From contig MEPU01000004.1 in the NCBI GenBank assembly GCA_001771815.1, positions 62,001-126,000 on the forward strand: a DNA stretch of 64,000 nucleotides, given 5' to 3'. Below, one piece after another: positions 55,250 to 64,000 of the stretch. The DNA is from Bdellovibrionales bacterium RIFCSPHIGHO2_01_FULL_40_29 (GTDB taxonomy: Bacteria; Bdellovibrionota; Bdellovibrionia; Bdellovibrionales; Bdellovibrionaceae). Below the pieces are notes generated by a model, which ran no database searches, had not been told where the DNA came from, and saw only the letters and a list, made by a program, of their open reading frames with translations. A program made the translations under genes and the position numbers. How positions within the stretch are numbered: the first letter of the stretch is position 1; each line of letters begins with the position of its first letter.

Positions 55250-55708
55250 TTAAGATGCAATTTTAATCGAATCAGCAGCTATCGAGGACACCGATGAATA
55301 AATTTTTTCAATATTTATTATAAAGATAATGTCATCATTCAATTTAAAAACATTTTCGATGTATCCCTCTTTTTGCAGCGTAGTTGCTAAGTTGTTATCT
55401 TGATCAAACTTTATATTTGAACAATCCACAACGTCATAAACAGCATCAACTAGACATGCAATTTGCCCCTTGGCTGTATGAATGAAGATGTAACACTGCT
55501 CTTTAGTTTTTTGCTGATTGTCTTGATTGAAAAGAATACGCAAATCAATGACTGGAATAATTTGCCCCCGCAAGTTCATCATTCCCAAAAGATGTTTTTC
55601 AGATAGTGGCACGCTGGTAATTTTAGGCGCCTGTTCAATACCCGTTACACAATGCACATCCAAACAGAAACTCTCGGGCCCCACCTTAAAAGTCAAAATT
55701 TGATTCAT
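55250..55708 (-). CDS. cheW: Chemotaxis coupling protein CheW
   Basis: [57 protein letters not shown]. Confidence 0.9.
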   Translation of the reverse strand: MNQILTFKVGPESFCLDVHCVTGIEQAPKITSVPLSEKHLLGMMNLRGQIIPVIDLRILFNQDNQQKTKEQCYIFIHTAKGQIACLVDAVYDVVDCSNIKFDQDNNLATTLQKEGYIENVFKLNDDIIFIINIEKIYSSVSSIAADSIKIAS

Positions 55709-55835
55709 AATTTACATCTCCAATCACTGATGTTTCGGATTTCCACCTCCAAAACTGAAGTCCAGTCTCAAAATGAGATTTAATTTATTGCGACAGGACT
55801 CTATTTTGACGTCCTGAAAGCCGAAATGCAAATAT

Positions 55836-57539
55836 ATGTCTGATGAGCAATTTTACAAAGAACTTCAAGGCGACTTTTATAAAGAATCACTGGATCTCAT
55901 CGAGCGATTTGAACTGGTCCTATTGAACAATGAGCACCTCTCTAACGAAAACATCAATGAGCTGTTTCGCATTGCTCATACCATAAAAGGTGGCTCTGCT
56001 GCCGTGGGTCTTTCTGAGATCTCAACCTACACTCACAAAGTTGAAGATTTCCTTTCTCAGTACAAAAATAAATGCGAACTCTTTACAAAGAAAACGGTCT
56101 CTTTATTTTTAGAATTCAGCGATATTCTTCGAACCGAGTTTATTGCTCAAATTTCAGAAATGCCGGCCCCCTGGGACCCCTCCGGTCATCTTGAACGCAT
56201 TCGAAATTTTTCTGATGACTCCAGTGAAAATAGTGTTTGCACTCCTGTTGAAATTGAACACACACCGGCTGCCTCCATAAGTCCTGCTTCAGACTCTACT
56301 TCGAATTCGGCCACCAAAAGCAAAAAAATGGCAATTCAGGTTAAAGTTGATAATGATCGTCTTGATGGGATCTTCAATACTATTGGTGAAGTTGTGATCA
56401 TGAAAAATCAAATGAAAGAACATCTTCTCAGAAACTTGAATGATTCTGCTTCTGTATCCCTTTCTGAAAGCCTAGATTTTATTATCAAAGATCTTTATGA
56501 TAAAGCCTTAGGACTGCGATTGACCTCAATTCAACCTATGCTTCAACGTCTTCAACGAACCCTGCGTGATCTTTCCGTTCAACTGAAAAAAGAAGTTCAG
56601 GTTGTGATCTCTGGCGAAGATACTGAAATTGACCGCACATTATTTGACGCCCTCAGTGAACCCCTAATCCATCTTGTGCGCAATGCGATTGATCACGGAA
56701 TAGAATCCGCCGAAGAACGCCAACAGGCGAACAAGCAAGAGAAAGCTCTAATACAAATAAAAGCCTACTATCTATCCGGGCAAGTGGTGATCGAAATTAC
56801 AGATAACGGTCGTGGCGTAGATCAGGAAAGAGTTTTTTTAAAATGCAAAATGAAAGAGCTCATTCCTGAGACTGCCAAAATGAGTGATTACACTGAAGAT
56901 CAAATTCATAATTTTTTAATGTTACCTGGTTTTTCAACAACTGAAAATGTCACAGACATTTCGGGTCGAGGTGTGGGTTTGGATGTCGTGCGCACAACAG
57001 TTGAAAAAATGCTCGGAAAAATTTCAATTAAAAGCAAAAAAGGTGAAGGCACAACTTTTTTACTTTTCTTACCCATGACAACATCATTGATTGATGGAAT
57101 CGTTTTCGAAGTGAATCAGTCTCGGTACATTGTCCCTGTTAACAGTATCAAATCCATCATTCAAATCACCAAAGCACAAATCACACATGCTCCCGGAGGA
57201 GAATTATTTCTAAATCATTTGCAACGTCCGGTGCGCGTGATCAACCTGGATCATTTTCTTTCTGGCAACTCCAGTGTCGAAAAAGAAAATTATGTGGCCG
57301 TGATTTCGGACATCAATGGTGTGCAAACTGCTTTTCTATTTGATGAAGTTCAAAATCAAGCTCAAGCTGTTGTCAAACCATTATCTGATGTTCAAAAAAG
57401 ACCCGAGTACATTGGAGCCGCTGTTTTGGGAGATGGCTTTACTTATTTAATTCTAGACCTCATCAGCATACACTTAAACACTGAAACACAGAAGTCTTAC
57501 GATACGAAAGTGGTACTCAAGAAAGAATACGCAGCATGA
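55836..57539 (+). CDS. cheA: Chemotaxis histidine kinase CheA
   Basis: HPt LFRIAHTIKGGSAAVG; dimerisation, HATPase (PLIHLVRNAIDHGIES, GRGVGLDVVRTTVEKMLGKI) and CheW-like C-terminus. Confidence 0.93.
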   Translation: MSDEQFYKELQGDFYKESLDLIERFELVLLNNEHLSNENINELFRIAHTIKGGSAAVGLSEISTYTHKVEDFLSQYKNKCELFTKKTVSLFLEFSDILRTEFIAQISEMPAPWDPSGHLERIRNFSDDSSENSVCTPVEIEHTPAASISPASDSTSNSATKSKKMAIQVKVDNDRLDGIFNTIGEVVIMKNQMKEHLLRNLNDSASVSLSESLDFIIKDLYDKALGLRLTSIQPMLQRLQRTLRDLSVQLKKEVQVVISGEDTEIDRTLFDALSEPLIHLVRNAIDHGIESAEERQQANKQEKALIQIKAYYLSGQVVIEITDNGRGVDQERVFLKCKMKELIPETAKMSDYTEDQIHNFLMLPGFSTTENVTDISGRGVGLDVVRTTVEKMLGKISIKSKKGEGTTFLLFLPMTTSLIDGIVFEVNQSRYIVPVNSIKSIIQITKAQITHAPGGELFLNHLQRPVRVINLDHFLSGNSSVEKENYVAVISDINGVQTAFLFDEVQNQAQAVVKPLSDVQKRPEYIGAAVLGDGFTYLILDLISIHLNTETQKSYDTKVVLKKEYAA

Positions 57540-58381
57540 GCTCTGCCGCTTTAAAGTTATCAACACCCGATTTGAATGAATTGTCAAAAAAAGAGTTCGA
57601 CTTTTTTTCAGGTTTAATTTTGAATTATGCCGGAATTCATTTACTCGAGAATGAGAAAAACTACTCACTCTTGAATAATCGTCTCCGCAAAGTTTTACGG
57701 GCACATGGCATTCCCACTTATACAAATCTGATGGAAGCACTTGAAACCAACCCATCAGAGCGGTTGAAAGATGATTTCATCAGTGCCATGACAACAAATA
57801 AAACAGAGTTCTATCGCGAAAAAGATCATTTCTCGCAACTCCCTCAGCTTTTAAAAATAAAACTGCTTGCGAAAACTCCAATTTATATTTGGTCCGCAGC
57901 CTGTAGCACTGGCCAAGAGCCCTACACAATTGCCATGCATTTTCATGAAAACTACAAACCCGAAGAGTTTGAAAAAGTAAAAATTCTGGCAACAGATATC
58001 GATACCGATGTTTTAAAAACAGCAACCGAGGGGTTTTATACTGAATCCCAACTCGAAGGTCTCTCACCGACTCAAATCAATACCTATTTTGATTCAGTTG
58101 CAGATCTCTATACACTGAAACCTTTTATAAAGGAAAAAGTTCACTTCTCGAAGTTGAATCTTTTCCACTATCCTTTTCCGATTAATAAAAAATTTGATGT
58201 TATCTTTTGTCGAAATGTATTGATCTATTTTAAACCCGAGGATCGTCAAAAAGTTTGTGAAAACTTAGTTCAGTATCTGAATATTGGCGGCTACCTGATC
58301 CTGGGGCTTTCAGAAGCAGGCAGTGCGCAAGTTCCAGGACTTGAAAATATTGGAAATTCAACCTACCGGAAGTTCAAATGA
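57536..58381 (+). CDS. cheR: Chemotaxis methyltransferase CheR
   Basis: TNKTEFYREKDHF, IWSAACSTGQEPYTIAM, KILATDIDTDVLKTA, FDVIFCRNVLIYF. Confidence 0.93.
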   Translation: MSSAALKLSTPDLNELSKKEFDFFSGLILNYAGIHLLENEKNYSLLNNRLRKVLRAHGIPTYTNLMEALETNPSERLKDDFISAMTTNKTEFYREKDHFSQLPQLLKIKLLAKTPIYIWSAACSTGQEPYTIAMHFHENYKPEEFEKVKILATDIDTDVLKTATEGFYTESQLEGLSPTQINTYFDSVADLYTLKPFIKEKVHFSKLNLFHYPFPINKKFDVIFCRNVLIYFKPEDRQKVCENLVQYLNIGGYLILGLSEAGSAQVPGLENIGNSTYRKFK

Positions 58382-59403
58382 TCTCTCATAAAATTAAAAT
58401 TCTTATTGTCGACGATTCATTGATTATTCAAAAATTACTTAAAAATTTTCTAGGCAAAGAATCCGACTTCGAAATTATAGGTGTCTGCGCTGATCCTTTC
58501 GAAGCCAGTCAGTTCATAACAGAACATAAAATTGATTGCATGATCTTAGATCTGGAACTGCCAAAAATGGACGGAGTGACTTTTCTTAAAAAAGTCACTC
58601 AAAGCTGTTCTGTTAAAACGATCATTCTTTCAGGACTTATCGAAACAGATCCCAGTTTAAAAGATCGACTGATTTCAATTGGAGCTTTCGATGCCTTTGC
58701 AAAGCCACAGGGCGCCGGCAGCGAATTCTTCCAACGACTCAATTCATCGATTCGCAGTGCTTTTGCACGCACTCATTCAAAAACTATTTCTGAAAGAACA
58801 CCCTCCAAAAATATTGACGAAGTTCTTTTAATAGCCTCTTCCACTGGTGGAACGGATGGCGTTCGAAAAATCGTTCAAAGTCTGGGCCCGACCCCGCCAA
58901 CTGTTATTATAGTTCAGCATATGGCAGCTCATTTTACTAAAAAATTTGCAGCTTCATTGGATTTAGTTGCTCAGTTTCATATCGACGAAATCAATGACCA
59001 CTCTGTCATTGAACCTCACAACGGTTATGTTGCTCCGGGAAACTATCATGTTTCAGTCCATGGCCATAAAGATGGACGATTCACCTTTGAATTAAACCAA
59101 GATCCACATATTCATGCTGTTCGTCCTGCTGCGGATCATACGTTTTTAACACTCCCACCAGCACTCATAAAAAAAGCAACCGTTATTATTCTGACAGGAA
59201 TGGGACGCGATGGAGCTGCTGGTCTGGCGCATTTAAAAAAGCATGGGGCCAGAACAATTGCCGAAAGCGAAAAGTCAGCCATCGTATTTGGAATGCCAAA
59301 AGCAGCTATTGAAACGGGATGTGTCGATCAAGTTTTAACGCTCACAGAGATCTGCGAATTTTTATCTGAAAAATTCAACAAAATCACCGATGCCGCCTCT
59401 TAA
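58378..59403 (+). CDS. cheB: Chemotaxis methylesterase/response regulator CheB
   Basis: Receiver ILIVDDSLIIQKLL..MILDLELPKMDG; catalytic ASSTGGTDGVRKIV..VQHMAAHFT..LTGMGRDGAAG. Confidence 0.93.
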   Translation: MISHKIKILIVDDSLIIQKLLKNFLGKESDFEIIGVCADPFEASQFITEHKIDCMILDLELPKMDGVTFLKKVTQSCSVKTIILSGLIETDPSLKDRLISIGAFDAFAKPQGAGSEFFQRLNSSIRSAFARTHSKTISERTPSKNIDEVLLIASSTGGTDGVRKIVQSLGPTPPTVIIVQHMAAHFTKKFAASLDLVAQFHIDEINDHSVIEPHNGYVAPGNYHVSVHGHKDGRFTFELNQDPHIHAVRPAADHTFLTLPPALIKKATVIILTGMGRDGAAGLAHLKKHGARTIAESEKSAIVFGMPKAAIETGCVDQVLTLTEICEFLSEKFNKITDAAS

Positions 59404-61304
59404 TCGGAACTGTCTTCGAATTCATCGACAGATTTTTCATCTTCAGATTCCTGTAATTGTAAAATAATTCGCTCAGCCAGAACTCTGTTGAATGACTTTA
59501 CGGCGGCAATATCTTCCACCTCGGCATCACGAATTTCATCAATTGATTTAAATTTTTGAAGTAATAGTTTCTTGCGTTTTTCACCAAGCCCCACAATATA
59601 GTCCAATTCACTCTCGAGCGAAGATTTCTCGCGTCGTTCACGGTGAAATGTTATTGCAAATCGATGCGCTTCATCACGCAGTCCAACCAATATTTGATAG
59701 GCCTCGCTATTTGTTTTGAACACCACCGGATTCGCCCGCCCTGGCAAATAAAATCGCTCTTCCGTAGAATCCACTGTTTCTGATTTAAAATTAGACTCGG
59801 TTCGAGCTTTTGCAAGACCCACGACAGGAATATGAGTCTTCCCTAATTCTTGTAAAATTCTGACAGCTTGAGACAGTTGCCCCTTGCCACCATCAACAAC
59901 CAAAAGATCGGGCTCGTCGTATTCGGCATGACTAAAGCGACGTTTGAGCACTTCATACATCGATGCAAAGTCATCAATACCAGCAACTGTTTTTATTTTA
60001 TAACGACGGTAGTGCTCTTTAGAAGGGACACCATCCTCAAAGACGACTTGGCTGGCCACAGTTTCTGAGCCTTGAAAATGCGAAACGTCAAAGCACTCGA
60101 TTCGAAAAGGCCTCTTTGGCAAATTGAGCTTGGAACGAATTTCATCGAGACCTTGCTTTTTTTCTTCTTCTTTGGACACTTGTTTTTCAAAATGAGCTTT
60201 TGCATTTGTTGAAGCCATTTCAACCAAAGCATGCCCTTTTTCGTCCGTAGCAAACCGCACAATAACATCTCGTCCAGTTCTAGCCTTCAGAACATCTTGC
60301 AATAAGCGATGAATATCACTTCCTAAATCAACACTAAGCAAAACCTCATCCGGAATAAAATTATCTTCGTAGTACTGATTCAGAACAGATGCCAACCACT
60401 CGCGGGGATCTTCCTCTTCACTGTTGGGATTCACTGAATTGATAAAATGCGACCGATTACCAATCACCCGTCCTGATCGAATATGAATGGTTTCAATCAA
60501 AACACCACGTTCGTCTCCAAAAAAACTGACCGCATCTTGATCTTTTTCAGATGTGTCATTGATGACGGTTTGCTTTTCAATGATACTTTTAATTGCAAAC
60601 ATAGAGTCACGCATCTTGGCGGCAACTTCGAATTTTTCCTCGCCAGCATTAATGTGCATCCGCTTTTCAAGATCTTTGATCAGTTTCTTACTCCGGCCTT
60701 TAAGAAAATCTTTCGCCCCCTCAACATCAGCACGGTAATCTTCTTTAGATATCAATTGCACACAGGGAGCTGTGCATCGACCAATTTGATGAGTCATACA
60801 TGGTCGTGAGCGCGTTTTAAAAACATGATCCGTACAATCTCTAATTTTAAAAAGTCGATTCAAAAAACGAATGGTTCCAAAAACGGCACCTCCTGAAGTA
60901 TAGGGGCCAAAATAAAGACTTCCATCTTTTTTAACTTTTCGCGAAAGATACAGGCGCGGGTAATCATTCTGCCAACTCAACTGAATATAAGGATAGGATT
61001 TATCATCCTTCAATCGAATATTATACTTTGGCCGATGTTTTTTAATTAATGAAGCTTCAAGCAAGAAAGCTTCAACTTCTGTTTTTGTTAACAAGTATTC
61101 GATCTCAACAATATTAAAAACCAAGGCTTTTGTTTTTGCTGAATGATCTTTTGAACCTGTGAAGTAATTCTTCACTCGGTTTCTTAGGTTTTTCGCTTTG
61201 CCAACATAGATAATTTTATCCAGTTGGTTCTTCATTAAATAAACACCACTCTGTGTCGGAAACTCTTTAATACGCTCTTTGAGGATATCGAAAATATCAG
61301 ACAT
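59400..61304 (-). CDS. uvrC: Excinuclease ABC subunit C
   Basis: [42 protein letters not shown] motif; [33 protein letters not shown]. Confidence 0.96.
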   Translation of the reverse strand: MSDIFDILKERIKEFPTQSGVYLMKNQLDKIIYVGKAKNLRNRVKNYFTGSKDHSAKTKALVFNIVEIEYLLTKTEVEAFLLEASLIKKHRPKYNIRLKDDKSYPYIQLSWQNDYPRLYLSRKVKKDGSLYFGPYTSGGAVFGTIRFLNRLFKIRDCTDHVFKTRSRPCMTHQIGRCTAPCVQLISKEDYRADVEGAKDFLKGRSKKLIKDLEKRMHINAGEEKFEVAAKMRDSMFAIKSIIEKQTVINDTSEKDQDAVSFFGDERGVLIETIHIRSGRVIGNRSHFINSVNPNSEEEDPREWLASVLNQYYEDNFIPDEVLLSVDLGSDIHRLLQDVLKARTGRDVIVRFATDEKGHALVEMASTNAKAHFEKQVSKEEEKKQGLDEIRSKLNLPKRPFRIECFDVSHFQGSETVASQVVFEDGVPSKEHYRRYKIKTVAGIDDFASMYEVLKRRFSHAEYDEPDLLVVDGGKGQLSQAVRILQELGKTHIPVVGLAKARTESNFKSETVDSTEERFYLPGRANPVVFKTNSEAYQILVGLRDEAHRFAITFHRERREKSSLESELDYIVGLGEKRKKLLLQKFKSIDEIRDAEVEDIAAVKSFNRVLAERIILQLQESEDEKSVDEFEDSSD

Positions 61305-63354
61305 CGTTTAAAGATTTTCCTTCACGAATTTGCAATTCTAAAATTTGCAGTCGCTTGATATCATCCCGAACCGCAGCGGCCTCTTCAAATTCCAATTGCG
61401 CTGAAAGCTTTTTCATTTTGATTTTTAATTTCGCAATCTCTTCTTGAATTTTGTTTGGTTTTTCTGAAAACTTCTTGAGCTGCTCAGAAGTTTTGTCTTT
61501 CACCCCTTGAATATCATAAACACTCAATGAACCATCAAACATATTTCCGACCCCGTCTTGGATCTTCTTTTTAATGGTCTGAGGTGTGATATGATGTTTG
61601 ATATTGTAATCTTGTTGAATCCTTCGACGACGATCGGTCTCGTCCATAGCCTTCTTCATGGATTGAGTGATGCGATCTGCATACAAGATCACCCGACCTT
61701 CAACATTCCGCGCCGCTCGGCCTATGGTTTGAATCAAGGATCGTTCTGAACGTAAAAAACCCTCTTTATCAGCATCTGTGATTCCCACCAAACTGACTTC
61801 TGGAATATCCAAACCTTCTCGCAACAAGTTAATTCCAACCAGCACATCAAAAACTCCTAAGCGTAAATCTCGAATAATCTCGGTGCGCTCTATTGTTTCA
61901 ATATCGCTGTGTAAATACTTGATCTTAACTCCAAGTGATTCAAAATACTCGGTTAAATCTTCGGCTGAACGCTTTGTCAGAGTTGTGATCAATACCCGCT
62001 GCTTCTTCTCAGCACGAATTCGAATTTCCTTTAATAAATCATCCACCTGGTTTTTAACGGGTCTGATTTCAATTTCTGGATCCACCAATCCTGTTGGACG
62101 AATAATTTGTTCAATGATAAGTCCTTCTGATTTTTCCAATTCATAGTTCGCTGGAGTTGCCGAGACATAAACAACTTTATCCATCATCTTTTCAAATTCT
62201 TGAAAATTCAAAGGCCGATTATCCAATGCCGATGGCAGCCGAAACCCATGCTCGACCAACGTGGATTTTCGAGATCTATCACCTCGGTACATTCCGCCAA
62301 TTTGCGAAACTGTCACATGAGATTCATCAATAAATGTGATAAAATCTTTAGGGAAATACTCTAATAAAGTGGGTGGCGGTTCACCGGGACTTCTCCCAGT
62401 CAAATGCCGGGAATAGTTCTCGATCCCTTGGCAAAAACCAATTTGCTCCATCATTTCAATATCATAATAGGTCCGCTGTTCCAGGCGCTGGGCTTCTAAA
62501 AACTTGACCTGAGTGTTTAATTCTTTAAGACGCTCCTGCAATTCAACCTGGATGGTTTGAATGGCGCGTTTAATATTATCATCACCTGTTGCATAGTGCG
62601 ATCCAGGATAGATTCCAATTTGATCCACTTCCTCTAAAATTCGCGCGGTTAAAGGATCAATCCAACAAATTTTTTCAACAAAATCACCAAAGAATTCAAA
62701 TCGCAGTGCTCGATCTTCTTCGTAAGGTGGAAAAACTTCAACGACATCACCCCGAACCCGAATCGTCCCACGCGAAAAATCCACATTGTTACGATTGTAC
62801 TGAATTCGAATAAGCTCTTTTAAAAAATCATCCCGTTTTAATTTGTCCCCATTCTTTACAAGAATCATCATGCCTTCATAGGCTTCTGGCGAACCTAAAC
62901 CATAAATACATGAAACCGAAGAAACAATAATCACATCTCGTCGATCAAATAAAGATCTGGTCGCCGAGTGTCGCATCCGATCGATTTGCTCATTGATTGC
63001 AGAATCTTTCTCAATGAACGTGTCTGAACTCGGAATATAGGCCTCAGGCTGATAATAATCATAATATGAAACAAAATACTCGACTGCATTTTTAGGAAAT
63101 AACTCTTTAAACTCGGCATACAACTGGGCTGCCAATGTTTTATTCGGCGCCAGTACAATTGCTGGAACATTCATTTCAGCAATCACATGAGCCATCGAAA
63201 AGGTTTTACCACTGCCCGTGACACCCAATAGAGTTTGGTGTTTCAGTCCTTTTTTGAAATTTTCAATCATCGTTTGAATGGCCGCAGGTTGATCACCTGC
63301 AGGCTTAAACTCTGAAATCAGTTCAAAATTTTTCTGAAACGTTTTCTTGGCCAC
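61297..63354 (-). CDS. uvrB: Excinuclease ABC subunit B
   Basis: [85 protein letters not shown]. Confidence 0.97.
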   Translation of the reverse strand: MAKKTFQKNFELISEFKPAGDQPAAIQTMIENFKKGLKHQTLLGVTGSGKTFSMAHVIAEMNVPAIVLAPNKTLAAQLYAEFKELFPKNAVEYFVSYYDYYQPEAYIPSSDTFIEKDSAINEQIDRMRHSATRSLFDRRDVIIVSSVSCIYGLGSPEAYEGMMILVKNGDKLKRDDFLKELIRIQYNRNNVDFSRGTIRVRGDVVEVFPPYEEDRALRFEFFGDFVEKICWIDPLTARILEEVDQIGIYPGSHYATGDDNIKRAIQTIQVELQERLKELNTQVKFLEAQRLEQRTYYDIEMMEQIGFCQGIENYSRHLTGRSPGEPPPTLLEYFPKDFITFIDESHVTVSQIGGMYRGDRSRKSTLVEHGFRLPSALDNRPLNFQEFEKMMDKVVYVSATPANYELEKSEGLIIEQIIRPTGLVDPEIEIRPVKNQVDDLLKEIRIRAEKKQRVLITTLTKRSAEDLTEYFESLGVKIKYLHSDIETIERTEIIRDLRLGVFDVLVGINLLREGLDIPEVSLVGITDADKEGFLRSERSLIQTIGRAARNVEGRVILYADRITQSMKKAMDETDRRRRIQQDYNIKHHITPQTIKKKIQDGVGNMFDGSLSVYDIQGVKDKTSEQLKKFSEKPNKIQEEIAKLKIKMKKLSAQLEFEEAAAVRDDIKRLQILELQIREGKSLNDV

Positions 63355-64000
63355 TACTTAACCACTTCCCAAAAGCTTCCCGTTGGTAAATCACTGACTG
63401 CAATATTCATGTCGGTTAATTTTTTCCGAAGTTCATCTGATCTTGCAAAATCTTTTGCCAACCGAGCCGCAGCTCTTTCTTGCACTAGCTGATCTACAAG
63501 GTCTCGGGAAACTCCTGATTTTTTTAAAAGCTGATTATCCAAAGAGGTCAAAAAATCTGACGCTGGCTGTTGAAATAAACTCAATAGACGTCCAAATGTT
63601 TTAATAAATGCAATAAACTGTTCACACTGACTTTGAGTCGTTGGAATCGGCTTCATGCCCCGTTTGTTTTTTGCATTAAATCCGCGAATCACATCAAACA
63701 TCACAGCAAAACCGGCTGGAGTTCCAAAATCATCATTAAACGCCTCCATGATTTTTTGCCAAGCTAGCGTCAATTCAGTCTCAAACTTCTCGTCCTTTTT
63801 AGCCTCACCAGTGCATGTTGCCAAAACTGTCTCTGCCATAGCCAATGCAGAATAGACACGGGCTAGGCCTGATATTGCTCGATCAATGGCCTCGACGCCA
63901 AATTCAGCGGTACTGCGATAATGCACAGTCAGCATCATCCATTTGTAAATTTCTGGATGCTGATCTTTTAAAAAATCCCGTAGCGAAATAATATTCCCAA
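63354..64000 (-). CDS. cysS: Cysteinyl-tRNA synthetase, partial (C-terminal part; continues past right edge)
   Basis: [30 protein letters not shown] reads in frame from the right edge; [19 protein letters not shown]-terminal [40 protein letters not shown]. Confidence 0.9.
   Translation of the reverse strand, partial: GNIISLRDFLKDQHPEIYKWMMLTVHYRSTAEFGVEAIDRAISGLARVYSALAMAETVLATCTGEAKKDEKFETELTLAWQKIMEAFNDDFGTPAGFAVMFDVIRGFNAKNKRGMKPIPTTQSQCEQFIAFIKTFGRLLSLFQQPASDFLTSLDNQLLKKSGVSRDLVDQLVQERAAARLAKDFARSDELRKKLTDMNIAVSDLPTGSFWEVVK

Noticed and set aside
1-64000. CRISPR arrays, rRNA genes, IS elements with terminal repeats
   Set aside because: No regularly spaced direct repeats, rRNA signatures or transposase ORFs were seen.

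Overview
A 64 kb chromosomal window, densely coding on both strands. My guess is a Bdellovibrionota-like Gram-negative, based on the TIGR02147-type proteins, the many short secreted or lipoproteins and the general codon/sequence style; this is inference only. From left to right: (1) a cbb3 oxidase operon on the minus strand (ccoI-S-NO fusion-Q-P-G, then a CXXCH lipoprotein running off the left edge); (2) a hypoxia/dormancy-like set (tandem USP, nnrD, CBS protein, acetyl-CoA hydrolase/CoA-transferase, P-type cation ATPase); (3) a metal-resistance region (TolC-like, HME-RND and two His-containing small secreted proteins, divergent from copA-cueR and an ECF sigma/putative anti-sigma pair); (4) secreted proteins of unknown function, CapA, MATE, and bioY with a divergent MarR regulator; (5) an accessory stretch at about 33.4-43.3 kb (nucleotidyltransferase/regulator pair, two TIGR02147-type regulators with secreted partners, a pentapeptide-repeat protein, two divergent secreted proteases); (6) tRNA-Cys(GCA) followed by a defence-like island (HEPN protein, HNH, DUF4041-GIY-YIG, decayed ORF, HigBA-type TA); (7) comM-like, xerC/D-like, lipoproteins, SpoIID-like; (8) a chemosensory cluster (MCP, CheW, CheA, CheR, CheB); (9) uvrC, uvrB and partial cysS. 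The best leads for something undescribed are the HEPN/GIY-YIG island with its 30-nt imperfect direct repeat, the nucleotidyltransferase + wHTH pair, the TIGR02147/secreted-protein loci with their own palindromic operators, the adaptor-less HME-RND pump with HGG mini-proteins, and a repeated GACA-N3-TGTC element upstream of the low-oxygen genes. Everything was read by eye; no database search was run.
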